Shown here: piece by piece, positions 45,190-54,199 of the stretch | How the letters are laid out: every line of letters starts with the position of its first letter | Position numbering within the stretch: the stretch's first letter is position 1 | NCBI RefSeq assembly: GCF_000832305.1 | Contig: NZ_CP010537.1 | Span: forward strand, 2,046,001 to 2,110,000 | Source of the DNA: Cupriavidus basilensis | Lineage (GTDB): Bacteria; Pseudomonadota; Gammaproteobacteria; Burkholderiales; Burkholderiaceae | Length of the DNA: 64,000 nucleotides | Reading direction: 5' to 3' | Position numbers and translations under genes: made by a program | The notes under the pieces: generated by a model | What the model was told of the DNA's origin: nothing | Database searches by the model: none | The model's input: only the letters and a program-made list of their open reading frames with translations

Positions 45190-45332
45190 TGATTTCCCGT
45201 GAGCACATCGTAGTCGTCGGGACACCCGCCGCCGGCATCACGGCATCACGGCATCACGGCGGCACGAGCGCTGCGGGCGCAAGGGCTGGCCCGGACGCCT
45301 TACTCTCATCGGAAAAGTAGGCGGCTTACCCT
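45189..45332 (+). pseudogene. Third ferredoxin reductase copy, N-terminal remnant
   Basis: ATG at 45189 begins ISREHIVVVGTPAAGITA, as in the reductase at 16111. It then runs through three tandem GGCATCAC units (a slippage product) that break the frame. Similarity fades near 45332, where a PIN-like gene fragment begins. Confidence 0.75.
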
Positions 45333-45335
45333 AGC

Positions 45336-45685
45336 ATGGCGCTCATTGGACACGCCGACGAGGCCAGTTTCGCGACGGCTTGTGAAACGCGACGCATCAT
45401 ACTGACGCACGATTCTGATTTCTTGGATGATCAGCGCTTCCCATTTCACCGTAACCCAGGCGTGGTCGTTCTACTAGCTGCAACTGGCAATGGGACGCTG
45501 GAAATCGCATTAGCAGATCACTTGCGCATACTAACGCCCCGTACGGCAACGCCCATGTTGGCGCCAATATCTTCGCAACAGACGATCGAGAATGGACCGT
45601 CCGCAGGCATACTCGCGCCGAAGGAACGCACGTTGAAACCCGCATCAAGCTGCATCCAGGAGATGACGCCCTAATTTGGGAGTAG
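45336..45685 (+). pseudogene. PIN-like (DUF5615-type) toxin fragment, frameshifted
   Basis: The first part reads ETRRIILTHDSDFLDDQRFP and FHRNPGVVVLLAA, the C-terminal half of DUF5615 PIN-like proteins, with HDSDFL as the acidic active-site segment. At a GCCCC run near 45535 the frame shifts and coding continues as PYGNAHVGANIFATDDREWT to a TAG at 45683-45685. The N-terminus is missing. It may derive from a toxin-antitoxin pair; no antitoxin is seen. Confidence 0.6.
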
Positions 45686-46394
45686 CGGAGGCGTACCTAG
45701 CTACGCAGACGATTCTGCGACATGAAAGTTGCCGGGCAGGATCAATCTTCGAAGCTGTTCTGATGCGTGGTGTCTGCGACACTGCCGCTTTGGCTGGCGG
45801 TCAACGTAAAGGCATTGAGATCTGGGGCCGCTCAGTAGCCAGTACTTTGAGCCCGCATCCGATACTCCAGATCAATGCGGCCACCTTGGTTGTCAGCGTG
45901 CTCGTACTGATGATGGCGCGACAACCCGGTGTTCTGGCGATGCACAACTGTCATAGTTGCTGCGGCGCGATCCGTCACTAGGGAATCGCCTTATGTGGAC
46001 GCCTCCCGGATTGCAAGCCGATTGACATGGTGGTCGACAGGTGAAGGCAGCACGCCTATGTCCGGCCCTTTTGTGCAGGCCGCTCAGCCTGCTGGCCCAT
46101 ATGGAATTCGCTGGCGAGGTCCTCATCTGATCATCGAGCGTTGCTGCTCACATTCCCTATCGGGTTTTCCTCGCCCCGGTCCAACCTGTTAGCCATCATG
46201 CGATCAATGCTTGCGCTCCTTGAGAAGAAGTCAGTTCAGGCGGGCCACGCACCTGGCTATGCAGCCATGGCGGGTGCCGTGTATCTCGTATCCCTTGCTA
46301 GCACCGCCCAGATGGTCCGGGCGAGTTTGTTGGCTACGGCAGCCACCACTACATTGAAAGGACGTCGCTGAAGCAATCCGTCGAGCCAGGCGGT
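45686..46394. other. Decayed stretch, no recognisable gene
   Basis: About 700 bp with short open frames in several phases. None has both a ribosome binding site and a recognisable motif. It is likely degraded coding DNA between mobile elements. Confidence 0.4.
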
Positions 46395-47267
46395 TCATGC
46401 GCCTTTGATGATCACCGATCTGGCGCCGTGTATGAGTAGGGTGCGCAGGTAGGTGTCACCTCGCTTGCTAATGCCAAGCTGGCGCACGTGACCACCGGTG
46501 CCCGTTTGTTTCGGTACCAAGCCTAACCAGGCAGCGAACTCACGCCCGGAGCGAAACGTTTTGGCATCGCCGATCGCAGCCACCGCAGCCGTGGCGGTTA
46601 GCAGCCCCACGCCAGGAATTTCAGCGATCTTCTGGCATTCCTGATTGTCGCAAAGCGCAACCTTGAGCCGACGTTCCAGCACAGCGATTTCCTTGTCGGT
46701 TGCCTGCACGCGTGCCCATTGCTCTCGTAGGCTGTCGATCAGTATGGCTGGCAAGCGATTCGCGATCTTGGCAAGCGCACCAGAAATTTTTTCGGCAAAT
46801 TCCCGAGATCCTTCCGGAAGGACTTCACCAAACTCATAGAGTAAGCCGCGCAATGCGTTCGTCTGCATGATCCGGAACTTCATCAGTTGAGCCCGGATGC
46901 GGTGCAGCGCCAGAATGGTCTGTTGCTGCTCGCTCTTGATCGCAACAAACCGCGCCTCGGGCTGCTGGACTGCTGTCCAGATAGCTCTGGCATCGGCAGC
47001 GTCGGTTTTATTACGCAACACAAAGGGACGAACCGATCGCACAGAGATGAGCTTCACTTCGTGGCCGAGCTTCTGCAGTTCTCGTGCCCAACGGTGGGCG
47101 CTGCCGCAAGCTTCGATGGCAATGAGTGAACGCTCCCGCTGAGCAAGGAAGTCGGTGACCTGGCTCCGCTTCAACTTGATGCGCTCGATTTCACCGGTGT
47201 TGGCATTCACCGCATGAAGTTGGAAGACATGCTTGGCAATATCCATGCCGATGACGGTAAGCTTCAT
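46395..47267 (-). mobile_element. IS110-family transposase, C-terminally truncated
   Basis: A 290-residue transposase: the N-terminal RuvC-like DEDD domain starts VIGMDIAKHVFQLHAVNA, with KTDAADARAI as the second acidic block. The transposase_20 domain has IPGVGLLTATAAVAAIGDA, FAAWLGLVPKQ and KRGDTYLRTLLIHGAR. Full-length relatives have about 340 residues; here it stops at VIIKGA, so the last ~50 are lost and the element is probably inactive. Confidence 0.85.
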
Positions 47268-47482
47268 TTTGGATCGTCCCGATCAGGGTCGTTTGCAATC
47301 GACACCTCCACTTTGGCATAGGGATGCCATGGCAGCGAGGACCCTTACAGTTACTCTTGCAGGTAAGCGGCGCCCCGTTGCCGGGGGGAGGCGTCCATAC
47401 CATCTGATTAAATCAGTGCGCGAGTCATCGAGGCATTGGGTGAGCGCGTTGTCATGAGCGTGTCCATGATTCAGGTCCTGTG

Positions 47483-47857
47483 ATGAAGCGACAGATCAGT
47501 TTTGCGGAAGCGGAAAGTCACGGCAAGAAGCGTGTGACGCGCCGCCAGCGCTTCCTGTCGGAGATGGAGAGCGTGGTGCCGTGGGCGCGCCTGATTGCGG
47601 CGGTCGAGCCGTACTACCCCAAGGGCAAACGTGGCCGGCCGCCGATCGGCCTTGAGCGGATGCTGCGCATTTACTTCCTCCTGCAGTGGTACGGGCTGTC
47701 GGACGAGGCACTGGAAGACGCGCTGTACGACAGCATGGCGATGCGGGCGTTTGCCGGGATCGACCTGGCAGTCGAGGCGGTGCCAGACGCGACCACGCTG
47801 CTGAAGTTTCGCCGCCTGCTCGTCGAGCATGAACTGACGCGAAAGCCGACGGCTTCG
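47483..47857 (+). mobile_element. IS5-family transposase, N-terminal part
   Basis: MKRQISFAEAESHGKKRVTR, then YPKGKRGRPPIGLERMLRIY and DATTLLKFRRLLVEHEL is the N-terminus of an IS5-type DDE transposase. At about 47857 the similarity ends and group II intron sequence begins. The matching C-terminal part resumes near 48557. Confidence 0.85.
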
Positions 47858-48556
47858 GGAAGAGTTTGCCAAGTTGCAGGTCGAGGTCAATGAAGAGAAG
47901 AGTCGCACGGTGGATTTGGACTGCGGTGAGAGCTTTGGCTTTCTGGGATTCGACTTCCGTCGATTGCGCAGCATAAAGAGACAGGTGTGGCGAGCGCACT
48001 ATACGCCCAAGTTGAAGAAACGCACGGCGTTGCTGCGCAAACTCAAGGAGGTGTTCAGGCGATACCAGTCGCAGCCGGTGGATCGGGTGGTGCAACTGAT
48101 AAATCCGGTGCTACGTGGCTGGGTGAACTACTTCGCGGTCGGACACTCCAGTGAGTGCTTCAGCTTCATCCAGGACTGGGTGGAAAAGAAGGTCAGGCGC
48201 CATCTGGAGCGCTCCCGGAATCGTCGGGGCTTCGGCTGGAAGACGTGGAGTAGGCGGTGGCTCTATGACGAACTGAAGCTGTTCAACGGCTATCGGGTTC
48301 GTCGTCGACCATCGACGAAAGCGGCCCCGGCATGATAGGTCCCATATACCTTGACATGAAGCAAACAGGAAAGCGTAGTGCGGGAAAACCGCATGCTGCG
48401 TTTGACGTGGCGGGAGTTGGAAACGTGACTATGGTCGCCGGATTGCGGGCCATCGCGAAAGCGGTGGAATCACCACCGGCACCTGAAGGTGCGCGCGCCA
48501 GTTCTCGACCCTACCTTAGGGGGCAGTGGCGCAGAAATGCGCCGCTGCTACCCGAC
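47858..48556 (+). mobile_element. Group II intron fragment (3' part with maturase domain)
   Basis: The ORF to 48335 encodes the end of a reverse transcriptase and the maturase (GIIM) domain: GFLGFDFRRLRS, VDRVVQLINPVLRGWVNYFA and EKKVRRHLERSRNRRGFGWK. Most of the RT and the intron 5' half are missing. The 3' RNA domains follow, including a domain V-like hairpin at 48369-48404. The exact 3' boundary is uncertain. It lies inside an IS5 transposase gene, a common home for bacterial group II introns. Confidence 0.75.
48369..48404 (+). ncRNA. Group II intron domain V
   Basis: A hairpin of about 34 nt with AGCGTAGTGCGG and ACCGCATGCTGCGT arms, a GAAA (GNRA) tetraloop, the AGC catalytic triad near its 5' base and a short bulge. 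This is the form of group II intron domain V. It lies about 35 nt after the maturase stop codon. Confidence 0.65.
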
Positions 48557-48999
48557 GTCGGCGTGGATGCGGCCTCTGGGCTGGTGCATAGCGTGGTGGG
48601 CACAGCGGCCAAGAGTCGGACGTGTCGCAGGCCCATGCCTTGCTGCATGGCCACGAGGAGCATGCGTTTGGCGACGCGGGCTACACGGGCGTGGACAAGC
48701 GCGAGGAGATGCAAGGCAAGACCGTGAAGTGGCAGGTGGCCGTCAAGCGCGGCAAGATCAAGGCGATGTGTGACGGAGCCGTCAAGGACTTGCTGATCGC
48801 CGTCGAGCGGGTCAAGGCACAGATTCGGTCGCGGGTTGAGCATCCGTTCCACGTTATCAAGAATCTGTTTGGTCATCGCAAGGTTCGCTACAAGGGCCTG
48901 TTCAAGAACACGGCGCAGTTGTTCAGCCTGTTTGGTTTGGCGAATCTGGTGTTCGCCAGGAGGCTGTTGTTGTCCTTAGAGGGGAGCAATCCGTCCTGA
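48557..48999 (+). mobile_element. IS5-family transposase, C-terminal part (frameshifted)
   Basis: GVDAASGLVHSVVGTAA is followed, after a one-base loss near 48611, by ESDVSQAHALLHGHEEHAFG and GDAGYTGVDKREEM. The end has the DDE-type catalytic Glu region RVEHPFHVIKNLFGHRKVRY and ANLVFARRLLL. It continues the N-part at 47483 and so shows that the intron split one transposase gene. Confidence 0.85.
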
Positions 49000-49136
49000 G
49001 CGCGCAAAAGCGCGACCAGGAAAGGTGCGAAACGCGAGAAAGACGGCTTGAATCGGCCCATCTCTCCCGGATTGCGAAAGCTGAAGTCCTTGGCTTGTGC
49101 AACATCAAGCGCAAACCTCATTGATCAGCAATTCCT

Positions 49137-49753
49137 TAGTGACAACGGTGCCGCTCATTATCGTCACAGCAGCAAATTCGCCAATAAAGGACCTGCGCCA
49201 ACTAGTCTCGATGGCAAAGGCTAGGCCAGGGCAGATCACCTTTGGATGCGCCGGCAATGGTTCGGGCAGCCATCTGGCCGGGGAACTCCTTAGTACCATG
49301 GCTGGCGTCAAGATGAACCACGTTCCCTATAAGGGAGACGCGCCTTCGCTCACAGACGTGCTCGGTCAGCAGATCAATGTTGCCCTTCCCACCTCGCTCG
49401 CGGGAATGCCGCAAGTCAAGAGTGGAAAGCTCAGGGCGCTCGCGGTCACGAGCAAGACTCGATTACCGTCACTGCCCGATGTGCCCACGGTAGATGAAGC
49501 ACTCGGGATAAACGGCTACGAAGCCGTTTCCTGGGGCGGGTTCATGGTCCCGAGCGGGACATCACAGGCCATCATTGCTAAGATGAACAGCGAGTTCAAC
49601 AAAGCCCTTCAGGATCCGGAGGTCCGCGACAAGCTGATGGCTCAAGGAGCGCAGATCGCAGGCGGCACGCCTGAGGCGTTCAATGCGTTGCTTCGCGCCG
49701 AAGTTTCGAAGTGGAAGCGAGTGGCAGATTCAGCAAAGGTCCGGCTCGACTAG
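49137..49753 (+). pseudogene. Bug/TctC protein, truncated second copy of 29924
   Basis: From VTTVPLIIVTAANSPIKDLR to the end (KRVADSAKVRLD) this is nearly identical to residues ~125-328 of the protein at 29924. The signal peptide and first domain half are missing, replaced by IS5-side sequence. The copy cannot be exported as such. It is followed by the duplicate lacI. Confidence 0.88.
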
Positions 49754-49877
49754 CCTCACCAGGGATGTCGATCCGTCTTCGGGAACCCTCCAACGACGGG
49801 AACTGCTTTCGACTACCAATCGTTACAATGGATGGCAGACGGCCGTCATTCCGGCTGAAGATAACATCTGACCCGAT

Positions 49878-50900
49878 ATGGTGAATGTCAAGCAAGTCGC
49901 CCTCCTCGCCGGCGTTTCCTCGGCAACAGTCTCCCGTGCACTGACATCGCCGGATAGGCTGCGACCTGACACGCTGGAGCGAGTGCAGAACGCTATTGCA
50001 AGCCTCAACTACGTTCCCTTCTCGGCGGCTCGCGAACTACGTCAGGGGCGCACGCGATCGGTGGGCATAATTGCGCCGACACTGATGAATGAACTTTACG
50101 CCAAAGCAGTAGATACCTTGGAGGCCCAGCTCGACCGGCTTGGATATACCGTTCTGTTGACTTGCCATCGGGACGACAGTGAGACCGAATTGCGCTGCGC
50201 CCGCGCCCTATTGGAGCGTAGAGTGGACGGGATCGCAATAATCGGTTCACAACATCATCCCGAAGTCTTCTCGCTGATACACAAGCACGCTATCCCGTAT
50301 GTACTAATGTGGGCCGTGGACCGCGAAGGGATGCATCCGACGGTGGGGTATGACAACCGCTTGGCTATGCGCAGGCTAACCACCTACTTAGTCAAACAAG
50401 GACACCGGCAGTTTGCAGTGCTCCCAGGTCCTCTCGAAACTCAGTTTCTATCGTCTCAACGGCTTCTGGGGATCCGAGACGTCCTCAGCGAGAACGACAT
50501 TTCCTTACCCGATAACCGCATTTTTCCGACCCCTTACGATGCATCTGCTGTGCGACAAGCGGTGCGCGTCTGCCTGCAGCGCAAGGACTTGCTGTTGCAT
50601 CGGGAACAGCCGACCGCCCTGATATGCATCAATGACTTCATTGCTGTGGCGGCGATCGCGGAGTGCCGCACATTGGGACTTTCGGTTCCGAGCGACATCT
50701 CTGTCACAGGCTTCGGCGACTGGCAGATGGCGGAACTGGTAACACCCGCGCTAACGACAGTGCACTCGAATCCCGTTCTGATTGGCGAGCTTACTTCGCG
50801 CAACTTGATTGAGCAGATCGAAGGAGGAGCCAAAAACATCCAGACCGAGTTCGAGCCTGACCTAGTAATTCGCGAAAGTACTGCGCCACCTCGACAATAA
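49878..50900 (+). CDS. LacI-family transcriptional regulator (2)
   Basis: A 340-residue LacI protein nearly identical to that at 31040. The HTH VKQVALLAGVSSATVSRALT is unchanged, so both should recognise the same operators. Scattered substitutions sit mainly in the ligand domain (for example DISLPDNRIFPTPYDASAVR). It appears intact. It was duplicated together with the bug gene. Confidence 0.92.
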   Translation: MVNVKQVALLAGVSSATVSRALTSPDRLRPDTLERVQNAIASLNYVPFSAARELRQGRTRSVGIIAPTLMNELYAKAVDTLEAQLDRLGYTVLLTCHRDDSETELRCARALLERRVDGIAIIGSQHHPEVFSLIHKHAIPYVLMWAVDREGMHPTVGYDNRLAMRRLTTYLVKQGHRQFAVLPGPLETQFLSSQRLLGIRDVLSENDISLPDNRIFPTPYDASAVRQAVRVCLQRKDLLLHREQPTALICINDFIAVAAIAECRTLGLSVPSDISVTGFGDWQMAELVTPALTTVHSNPVLIGELTSRNLIEQIEGGAKNIQTEFEPDLVIRESTAPPRQ

Positions 50901-50943
50901 ATGGCGGCCTCAAATCAAAAGTGCAACACCTTGCCATCATGCA

Positions 50944-51100
50944 TTACTGTCCTGATCGTCCCAAGGCTTCCCATAGCCGCATGATTTCGCGAGCCTTGGT
51001 CTGACGGTCGATGACGTTGAACGGTCTTCCATCGAGGCCCATCGCCTCACGAGGGAATTCCGCACATCCTGCTGGTGCAAGTTGGACGATCGAGATGCCC
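50944..51100 (-). pseudogene. C-terminal tail of an unidentified gene
   Basis: On the minus strand one frame reads SIVQLAPAGCAEFPREAMGL, then DGRPFNVIDRQTKAREIMRL and WEALGRSGQ to a TAA at 50944. It has coding character but no recognisable start, so it is probably the 3' end of a gene cut by rearrangement. I do not know the family. Confidence 0.4.
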
Positions 51101-51334
51101 TTTCAAAACGGCATAAAGCTGCCTTGCGGCAGCGACGCATTCTTGTGGCGTTGTTGCTTGTGACACGACCCCGGTCCCCTTTGATGCAGTGGGTAGGATT
51201 TTATCGCGCGAGACCTATGTGCCACACGAGCAAATGGGGCACGAAGCAACTGTAGGCGCAGGCAGGACATGGTTCCAGATGGATCGCGGCGATCCAATCG
51301 GGTTACATGGCGGTTACATAGACCGCAAAATGCA

Positions 51335-51368
51335 CAAGGGTTTACAGGAAAACCCCTGTAAACCCTTG
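51335..51368. terminator. Strong hairpin, possible bidirectional terminator
   Basis: CAAGGGTTTACAGG and CCTGTAAACCCTTG form a perfect 14-bp stem with an AAAACC loop, followed by ATTTTATT. It sits next to the tRNA-like 3' end at 51376. Such hairpins often end the tRNA transcript used as an island attachment site. Confidence 0.6.
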
Positions 51369-51375
51369 ATTTTAT

Positions 51376-51400
51376 TGGTGCGGCTGCAGGGCTCGAACGC
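51376..51400 (-). other. tRNA 3'-end remnant, candidate att site
   Basis: Read on the minus strand, the sequence GTTCGAGCCCTGCAGCCGCA followed by CCA has a T-loop-like TTCGAGC, a T-stem 3' strand and an acceptor strand ending in CCA. The T-stem 5' strand pairs imperfectly and no upstream tRNA body follows, so it is not a functional tRNA gene. Islands often integrate at tRNA 3' ends and leave such a repeat behind. Confidence 0.45.
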
Positions 51401-51486
51401 GCCGCCCGATTTCCCGACACAGCGCAGGCAGCGCCACTATGGATTCAAAGATCCATCGCGCAGGCAGCCCAATGAGGCCCGCCACA

Positions 51487-52401
51487 TCAGCTCGATTCGG
51501 TCTGTGCAACTTGCGCAATTTGCTCCTTCAGCCATTGCAGACCAGACATGTGTTGTTGTTGACGGTGCCATATCAAGCTGACCTGCACCGCAGGCGTTTC
51601 GAAAGGAAGCTCCGCGAGCTGCAAGCCATAGTTGTGCACGAAATGCCTGGCCAAGTGCCAGGGCACGGTACCCAGCAAATCGGTGCTGGCGACGATGGCT
51701 GGAATGGTCAGGTAGTGCGGAACTTGCAACTGCACATGGCGCTGCACTTTGGCCGAGCCCAGGACGATCTCGAGCGGACTGCCGCGGCCGGCTCGCGGCA
51801 AGAGCGAGACGTGCTGTGCGGCCAGATACGCCGTCTTGTCGAGGCCTTCCCTGAATGCAGGGTGGCCCGGTCGGCCGATAACTGCGAGGCGCTCTTCGTG
51901 AATCGGTTGGTAGAGCAAATCGGCGTCGTCGAAGTACAGGTAATCAATCGCCAAGTCCAGATCTCCGCTGGCCAGTCGCTGCGGGATCAGGGCACCTTCG
52001 TCCGACAGTACCTGCAGCTTCACCTGCGGCGCCAGCGCCATCAGCCGGGTCATCAGGCTCGGTAACAGCCGTAGCTGCCCATAGTCATTCATCGACAGTC
52101 GGAAGGTTCGCTCCGTGTCCGGCTGAAAACTCTCTTGAACGGCAAGCCCTGCCTGCAGCAAGCGCAGGGCTTGCCGTACCGGCACGTGCAGCGTCATCGC
52201 CCCGGCAGTGGGCTCGAGTCCCTTAGCGGTACGGCGGAAAAGAGGTTGCCCCAGTTGCTCGCGCAGACGACTGAGCGCATTGCTCACCGCCGGCTGGCTC
52301 TTGTGCAGTCGCTCGGCCGCGCGTGACAGGTTGCGCTCCTGCATCAGCATGTCGAACACGAAGAGGAGATTGAGATCAATCTGCTGCAAATTCTGATTCA
52401 T
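51487..52401 (-). CDS. LysR-family regulator (NodD/LeuO-like) (2)
   Basis: The ATG at 52401 gives 304 residues. The HTH reads LSRAAERLHKSQPAVSNALS with RLREQLGQPLFRR. The opening LQQIDLNLLFVFDMLMQERN and ending HMSGLQWLKEQI are typical of the NodD/LeuO/PcpR branch. It is divergent from the desaturase-SRPBCC gene and so probably regulates it. Confidence 0.88.
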   Translation of the reverse strand: MNQNLQQIDLNLLFVFDMLMQERNLSRAAERLHKSQPAVSNALSRLREQLGQPLFRRTAKGLEPTAGAMTLHVPVRQALRLLQAGLAVQESFQPDTERTFRLSMNDYGQLRLLPSLMTRLMALAPQVKLQVLSDEGALIPQRLASGDLDLAIDYLYFDDADLLYQPIHEERLAVIGRPGHPAFREGLDKTAYLAAQHVSLLPRAGRGSPLEIVLGSAKVQRHVQLQVPHYLTIPAIVASTDLLGTVPWHLARHFVHNYGLQLAELPFETPAVQVSLIWHRQQQHMSGLQWLKEQIAQVAQTESS

Positions 52402-52566
52402 CAATAATTCTCATCATCAATATCCATTGGAATGAAAATGATCGCACCAATAGACTACAACACCAAGCGACCTACTGGCGCCAGACGTCAGAAAGGTCCG
52501 CGGGGGCTTGGCGGAACTGGCCACGTATCGCGAGCCCGACAGCGCAACAGTCTTTGAGAGCCGATC

Positions 52567-53712
52567 ATGTCTTTTGATACCCAAACCTTCCGGAAGAAAT
52601 ACCGGGCGAACATTTCGCCTTACTACAACCCCTGGCTGCATGCTGGCTTCGTTCTTGTTTTCGGCGTGACCTTGATCCTCTTCTTGCTGAACAAGTTGGA
52701 CCACGTCAGCGCGGTGGAGTGGCTAACTGTGCCGGCCACCTTAATTTTCTACAGCAGTGGCGAGTACCGCACCCATAAGGGTCTCGGGCACAACAAGAAG
52801 CGATTCGCGAAGGCGTTCTACCAGCGCCACACGGGCGACCATCATAGTTTTTTCGCAGATGACCAGATGCGCTACGAGTTCGCCAAGGACTGGCGGGTGA
52901 TTCTGTTCCCGGCATGGCTGATCGTTGTCTACAGCATTGGCGCGCTGCTCGCTTGGTCGATCATCGGCCTGGTCAATGCGAACGTCGCTGCGCTGTTTGC
53001 CGCCACGCTACTGGGCGGCTATCTCAGCTACGAGATCTTTCATGCCTGCGAGCACCTCCCGCCGCAGAATCCGATCTGTCGCCTGCCGTGGATTCGCCAC
53101 ATGCGGCGGTTGCATGAGTTGCATCACCGCCGTGACCTGATGCAGACCAAGAACTTCGCCGTAGTGTTTCCACTGTGGGACTGGATCTATGGAACCCTTC
53201 ATTGGGAGCCCGAAGAAGCAAGCGAGAGCCTGGTCCCCACCGTCAAGATGCAGCATTCCATTGATATCGCCCGGACGCCAAGCCAGGTACTGGCCTACGT
53301 GAGTACTCCGCTTCGTTGGCACGAGTGGCATCCTTACCACGTAGCGATCACCGGGCAGGGAGGGTCGCTGCCGGTTGGGAGCCACTTTGCGTACGTCGGC
53401 GGCCGTGCAGGCAAGTTGCAGTGGGAAGTCGTGGAAAGTCTTCCGGATCGGCTCTGGCGAACCCGGGCCCGTGGCAACCGGGGTCTTGAGATGTTCGTCA
53501 CGTATGAGTGCATCGGCACAGCCACTGGCACGCGCTTCGTGCGGACGCTGGAGTATCGGTTTTCCAGTGTGGTGGCCCGCATGGCTGATCGGCTGGTTTT
53601 GCGTAAGCGAATTGAGCGCGACTCTGTTGCCTTGCTTCACAAGCTGCGCAGCGTCTCCGAGAGTGTTCTTCCCGCGGCAGAAACGGATTGTGCTTCCAAA
53701 CAGGCGACATGA
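52567..53712 (+). CDS. Desaturase/hydroxylase fused to SRPBCC domain
   Basis: A 381-residue protein. Residues 20-215 form a membrane-bound hydroxylase with four membrane segments and His clusters H70/H75 (EYRTHKGLGHN), H88-H93 (HTGDHH), H159/H163 (HACEH) and H183-H187 (HELHH). Residues about 230-370 form a START/SRPBCC-type ligand-binding domain (QHSIDIARTPSQVLAYVSTP, then FVTYECIGTATGTRFVRTLE). A hydrophobic-ligand binder fused to a membrane oxygenase suggests substrate presentation. Divergent from LysR; function inferred from domains only. Confidence 0.8.
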   Translation: MSFDTQTFRKKYRANISPYYNPWLHAGFVLVFGVTLILFLLNKLDHVSAVEWLTVPATLIFYSSGEYRTHKGLGHNKKRFAKAFYQRHTGDHHSFFADDQMRYEFAKDWRVILFPAWLIVVYSIGALLAWSIIGLVNANVAALFAATLLGGYLSYEIFHACEHLPPQNPICRLPWIRHMRRLHELHHRRDLMQTKNFAVVFPLWDWIYGTLHWEPEEASESLVPTVKMQHSIDIARTPSQVLAYVSTPLRWHEWHPYHVAITGQGGSLPVGSHFAYVGGRAGKLQWEVVESLPDRLWRTRARGNRGLEMFVTYECIGTATGTRFVRTLEYRFSSVVARMADRLVLRKRIERDSVALLHKLRSVSESVLPAAETDCASKQAT

Positions 53713-53751
53713 AGGGCATGGGGGCATGCAGGCTCCACCGCGCGTGTCAGG

Positions 53752-53877
53752 CTGCAATGGAGCAATGGCCAGACGGAGGGTCATGTCAACAGGCTCAAGC
53801 TCCTCAAGCGCCAAATGTATGGCCGCGCCAATATCGAGCTTCTGCGGCTGCGGGTTGTTACGTCCCGCGCAATCTGA
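53752..53877 (+). mobile_element. ISL3-family transposase C-terminal remnant
   Basis: The frame LQWSNGQTEGHVNRLKLLKR followed by QMYGRANIELLRLRVV to a TGA at 53875 is the conserved end of ISL3-type transposases. Only about 40 codons remain. Confidence 0.75.
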
Positions 53878-54199
53878 GGTTTGGGGAGGGCCGTTTATCC
53901 CGCGAACGGCTGGGGCGATTTTCTGAACATCTCCGCAATCAGCGCGAGACGCAACGGACATAAGGAAGGCCAGTACTGCTCTGATATCGTGCGATGTTTT
54001 CCAGGCGCCACACGACAACCAGAACAGACTGGCCTATGCATCGCATTGTATTTGCGTTTCTCACGCTCGAACAACATCTTCTCGCTATCCGTTGGAGAGC
54101 GTGCAAAGGTTGGGGAGGACACCAAGAAAGTGCCGCTTAGGCACCGCGCCGGTTGTATGTGAACTAGGCTGATCGGTATCGCAACGGTGGGAGCAAGCC
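53878..54199. other. Gap between IS remnants
   Basis: About 320 bp between the ISL3 remnant and the ISKra4 transposase. It probably holds the ends of both elements. I see no gene. Confidence 0.4.

Noticed and set aside
45686..46371. Short ORFs at 45676-45981, 45929-46192 and 46141-46371
   Set aside because: They overlap in different phases, lack ribosome binding sites and have no recognisable motif; more likely decayed sequence.
51376..51400. Complete tRNA gene
   Set aside because: Only the T-arm 3' side, acceptor strand and CCA are present; no anticodon or D arm could be found next to it.
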